Source of the DNA: CAZALT01 sp964485515 | GTDB taxonomy: Bacteria; Actinomycetota; Acidimicrobiia; Acidimicrobiales; Acidimicrobilacustridaceae | DNA: 8,381 nt | Direction of reading: 5' to 3' | Assembly (NCBI GenBank): GCA_964485515.1 | Contig: CAZALT010000151.1 | Location: 1 to 8,381 of the forward strand | Shown: positions 6,728-8,381 of the stretch, one piece after another | How the letters are laid out: each line of letters starts with the position of its first letter | Position numbering within the stretch: position 1 is the stretch's first letter | Program-made: the position numbers and the translations under genes | Notes under the pieces: generated by a model | What the model was told of the DNA's origin: nothing | The model's input: only the letters and a program-made list of their open reading frames with translations | The model's database searches: none

Positions 6728-7198
6728 ATGCCCATGACCATCTCGCTCTTGTACGCCCCCGATGGTGCGGATCCCGAAGATGTCTTCGCTCGTCACGTCG
6801 TGGAGGAATGGACGTTCACGGATGGCACGATGACGATCGAGCCGAAGGAACCCGCAGGTGAGTCGTACCGCGCGTCCGACGTGCCGGCGTGGAAGCGGAA
6901 GGTAGGCGAGGCGCTGCAGCGGCATCCGGCGAAGGCGACGCTGCTCGCGGGTGACGAAAGCGACGACGTCCACCTTCGGGATCCATACAACGGGCTGGAG
7001 TACTTCGTCCACGACACGGGCGTCGAGATCTACCTCCGCCGGGGAGAGGTACCTGACGAGGACCAGTTCACCCAGCTATGGAAGGTGCTCCGAGCCATCG
7101 GGCGGGGCTGCTCGTGCCTGGCCTTCTACTTCGATGAGTCCATCGAGCTGGATCTGAACCTGCGTGCCCGAGAGGCCCGCCGCCGCTACCGGATCTGA
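6728..7198 (+). CDS. Hypothetical protein, divergent from the transfer block
   Basis: This encodes 156 residues. GGAGAG (6713-6718) lies 9 bases before the ATG at 6728; a second ATG two codons on (6734) is possible. Third codon positions are rich in G/C, as expected of a real gene. No family is recognised. The protein is soluble and acidic overall, with several aromatic stretches (GLEYFVHDTGVEIYLR at about 89-104, LAFYFDESIELDLN at about 131-144). A Cys pair lies at CSC (about 128-130), and the C-terminus is Arg-rich (RAREARRRYRI). The look is that of a small alpha/beta protein, loosely like SUKH or immunity-type proteins, but no motif confirms that. It stands alone between two intergenic gaps and faces away from the transfer genes. 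Confidence 0.72.
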   Translation: MPMTISLLYAPDGADPEDVFARHVVEEWTFTDGTMTIEPKEPAGESYRASDVPAWKRKVGEALQRHPAKATLLAGDESDDVHLRDPYNGLEYFVHDTGVEIYLRRGEVPDEDQFTQLWKVLRAIGRGCSCLAFYFDESIELDLNLRAREARRRYRI

Positions 7199-7287
7199 CG
7201 GTCCGAACGCCTTCGTGGCGTCTGGCTCGCCGCAGTCCGTCACACCTCTTGCGTACGGTTGAAGGGGTCGAGCGGGAGAGGGAACTC
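7199..7287 (+). promoter_or_regulatory. Spacer with possible promoter before the EEP-fold gene
   Basis: TACGGT (7254-7259) fits the TANNNT form of an actinobacterial -10 box, but no good -35 sequence lies 16-18 bases before it. A purine-rich ribosome site (GGGAGAGGGA, 7274-7283) precedes the ATG at 7288. The 89-base gap suggests the downstream gene has its own promoter. Confidence 0.3.
7207..7221 (+). terminator. Small hairpin just after the 156-residue gene
   Basis: ACGCC and GGCGT flank TTCGT, a 5-base stem with a stable UUCG-type loop that begins 9 bases after the stop codon. No U tail follows, so it is at best a weak or partial terminator. Confidence 0.3.
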
Positions 7288-8381
7288 ATGAGTGAAGCGG
7301 TGACGACGCAGCCGACGATTCGGCTATTGAGCTGGAATCTCGGAGCGGGAGGACCAGGCCCCAAGGCCACGTGGGGCGACGTCGTTGCTCAAGGCGCTGG
7401 CGGGGTCGACGCTGCGATGTTGCAGGAGGCGCCGAACCCGCTCGGAACGATCGCTGCGCCATCGACGGTGCCGTCACCTGGCTCGCGTTGGGGCATTGGC
7501 ATGAACCGGGCACAGGCCGCGGTCGCCGTGCTGAGTGAACGCGTCGAGATCACGCCCGTGCCTACGCAACCCCTCGGGTTCGACGGACCGCTCGAGCTGG
7601 GCGTATCGCGACCGGGCACCATCGCCGTGGCCAGGCTCAAGGTGCGCTCCACGGGGGAGGAGATCCTGCTCGCGTCCATCTACGCCCAATGGGAGGGTCC
7701 GATGGTCGGCGGGACCAGCATCTTCGCTGACGCGTCGATGCACCGGATCCTGTCGGATCTGTCGCCGTTGCTCTCGTGGGCGGAGCTTCCGATGATCGTC
7801 GCTGGCGACTTCAACACCGTGCTTGGTGCCGACCTGGGTCACTACGGCGGCAATTGGCCTATGCGTGATGCCAGCGTGTTCGCCAGATTCGAAGCGCTCG
7901 GTCTACGGCTTGCCGGCCCTCAAGGTCCTGCTGGCGGAGTTCAGGCTGACCCCCACCCGGTGGAGCTCCCGCCGGGGAGCGGGAACGTCCCCACCTTCGG
8001 GGCCACACCGCCCGCCCGCTCCCGCCAGCTCGACTACTGCTTCGCTTCAGCTGAGATCGTCGACCGGCTGAACGTCGTCGCGCTGAACGGCATAGACGAG
8101 TGGGGCCCATCGGATCACTGCCGCGTCGTGATCGACCTCGAACCACCCCGGGTCCGCGCCTGGACACGCGCCTCGATCCTCGCCGAAGTAGCCGTCGCCC
8201 AAGGCCCTACCGCTGTCACTGCTGTCGAGGACCTGTTCGACTGGGCCGAACGGGAGGGCCTCCGACTCGAGTACGGCACCGGCCATGAAGGCCAGTGGTA
8301 CGCCCAACTCGACGGCACTCGAGGCGGCACACAGTTCACCTTCTCCGTCCGGACGAGGGGCGACATCGTCATCCAGTTCCG
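7288..8381 (+). CDS. EEP-fold nuclease/phosphatase with extra C-terminal module, 3' end outside window
   Basis: The ATG at 7288 follows a strong purine-rich ribosome site, and 364 codons are visible with no stop. Residues 11-286 form an endonuclease/exonuclease/phosphatase domain, the fold of ExoIII and DNase I. The motifs occur in the family order: LSWNLG (N17), LQEAP (E47), VAGDFNT (D174, N176), RQLDY (D249) and GPSDH (D276, H277). All catalytic positions are present, so a metal-dependent phosphoesterase is expected; the substrate may be DNA, RNA or a small phosphate ester. From about 297 there is an added segment with DLFDWAEREGLRLEYGTG, then QWYAQLD and TFSVRTRGDIVIQF, which is not part of the EEP fold. 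It recalls C-terminal domains seen on nuclease-like proteins, but I cannot name it. There is no signal peptide, so a cytoplasmic role is likely. Confidence 0.9.
   Translation, partial: MSEAVTTQPTIRLLSWNLGAGGPGPKATWGDVVAQGAGGVDAAMLQEAPNPLGTIAAPSTVPSPGSRWGIGMNRAQAAVAVLSERVEITPVPTQPLGFDGPLELGVSRPGTIAVARLKVRSTGEEILLASIYAQWEGPMVGGTSIFADASMHRILSDLSPLLSWAELPMIVAGDFNTVLGADLGHYGGNWPMRDASVFARFEALGLRLAGPQGPAGGVQADPHPVELPPGSGNVPTFGATPPARSRQLDYCFASAEIVDRLNVVALNGIDEWGPSDHCRVVIDLEPPRVRAWTRASILAEVAVAQGPTAVTAVEDLFDWAEREGLRLEYGTGHEGQWYAQLDGTRGGTQFTFSVRTRGDIVIQF

Noticed and set aside
6662..7012. N-terminal extension of the 68-residue gene
   Set aside because: It would cross the divergent spacer and cover a supported plus-strand gene. 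The ATG at 6661 has its own ribosome site.
7859..8167. Minus-strand open frames opposite the EEP gene
   Set aside because: They are antisense to the DFNT...DY...SDH motif region, lack domains, and are rich in Arg/Ser/Gly.

Overview
This is GC-rich DNA with strong G/C preference at third codon positions and tightly packed genes, which fits an actinomycete (Actinomycetota; an Acidimicrobiia-like host is possible but cannot be decided from the sequence). The left three quarters look like part of an integrative conjugative element or conjugative plasmid. No rRNA, tRNA, CRISPR array, insertion sequence, integrase, relaxase or attachment site was seen. No gene-free stretch exceeds 300 bases.

Layout. 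Six minus-strand genes run from 6661 down to 1. In transcription order they are: a 68-residue protein (6661-6455); a 242-residue protein joining a DUF7662-like N-terminus to a GIY-YIG nuclease domain (6455-5727); a 604-residue VirD4/TraG-type coupling ATPase (5656-3842); a 106-residue protein overlapping it by ATGA (3845-3525); a 120-residue very acidic protein (3339-2977); and a giant N6-adenine methylase/helicase that leaves the window at its DEAH box (about 2980 to 1). Two plus-strand genes diverge from this block: a 156-residue protein of unknown function (6728-7198) and an endonuclease/exonuclease/phosphatase-fold (EEP) protein with an extra C-terminal segment (7288 to beyond the right edge).

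How they may work together. The coupling ATPase would hand DNA to a type IV secretion channel. The methylase/helicase resembles large element-borne proteins such as phage P1 DarB that shield incoming DNA from restriction. The GIY-YIG and EEP proteins are accessory nucleases or phosphoesterases beside the transfer block. These links are inferred from gene content and order.

Most unusual points: the methylase/helicase frame has no ATG, GTG or TTG start where its conserved N-terminus requires one, because a GTAA stands at the junction where GTGA would be expected; the DUF7662-like/GIY-YIG fusion; a 185-base leader with three inverted repeats inside the otherwise tight minus-strand block; and the unexplained C-terminal module on the EEP protein.
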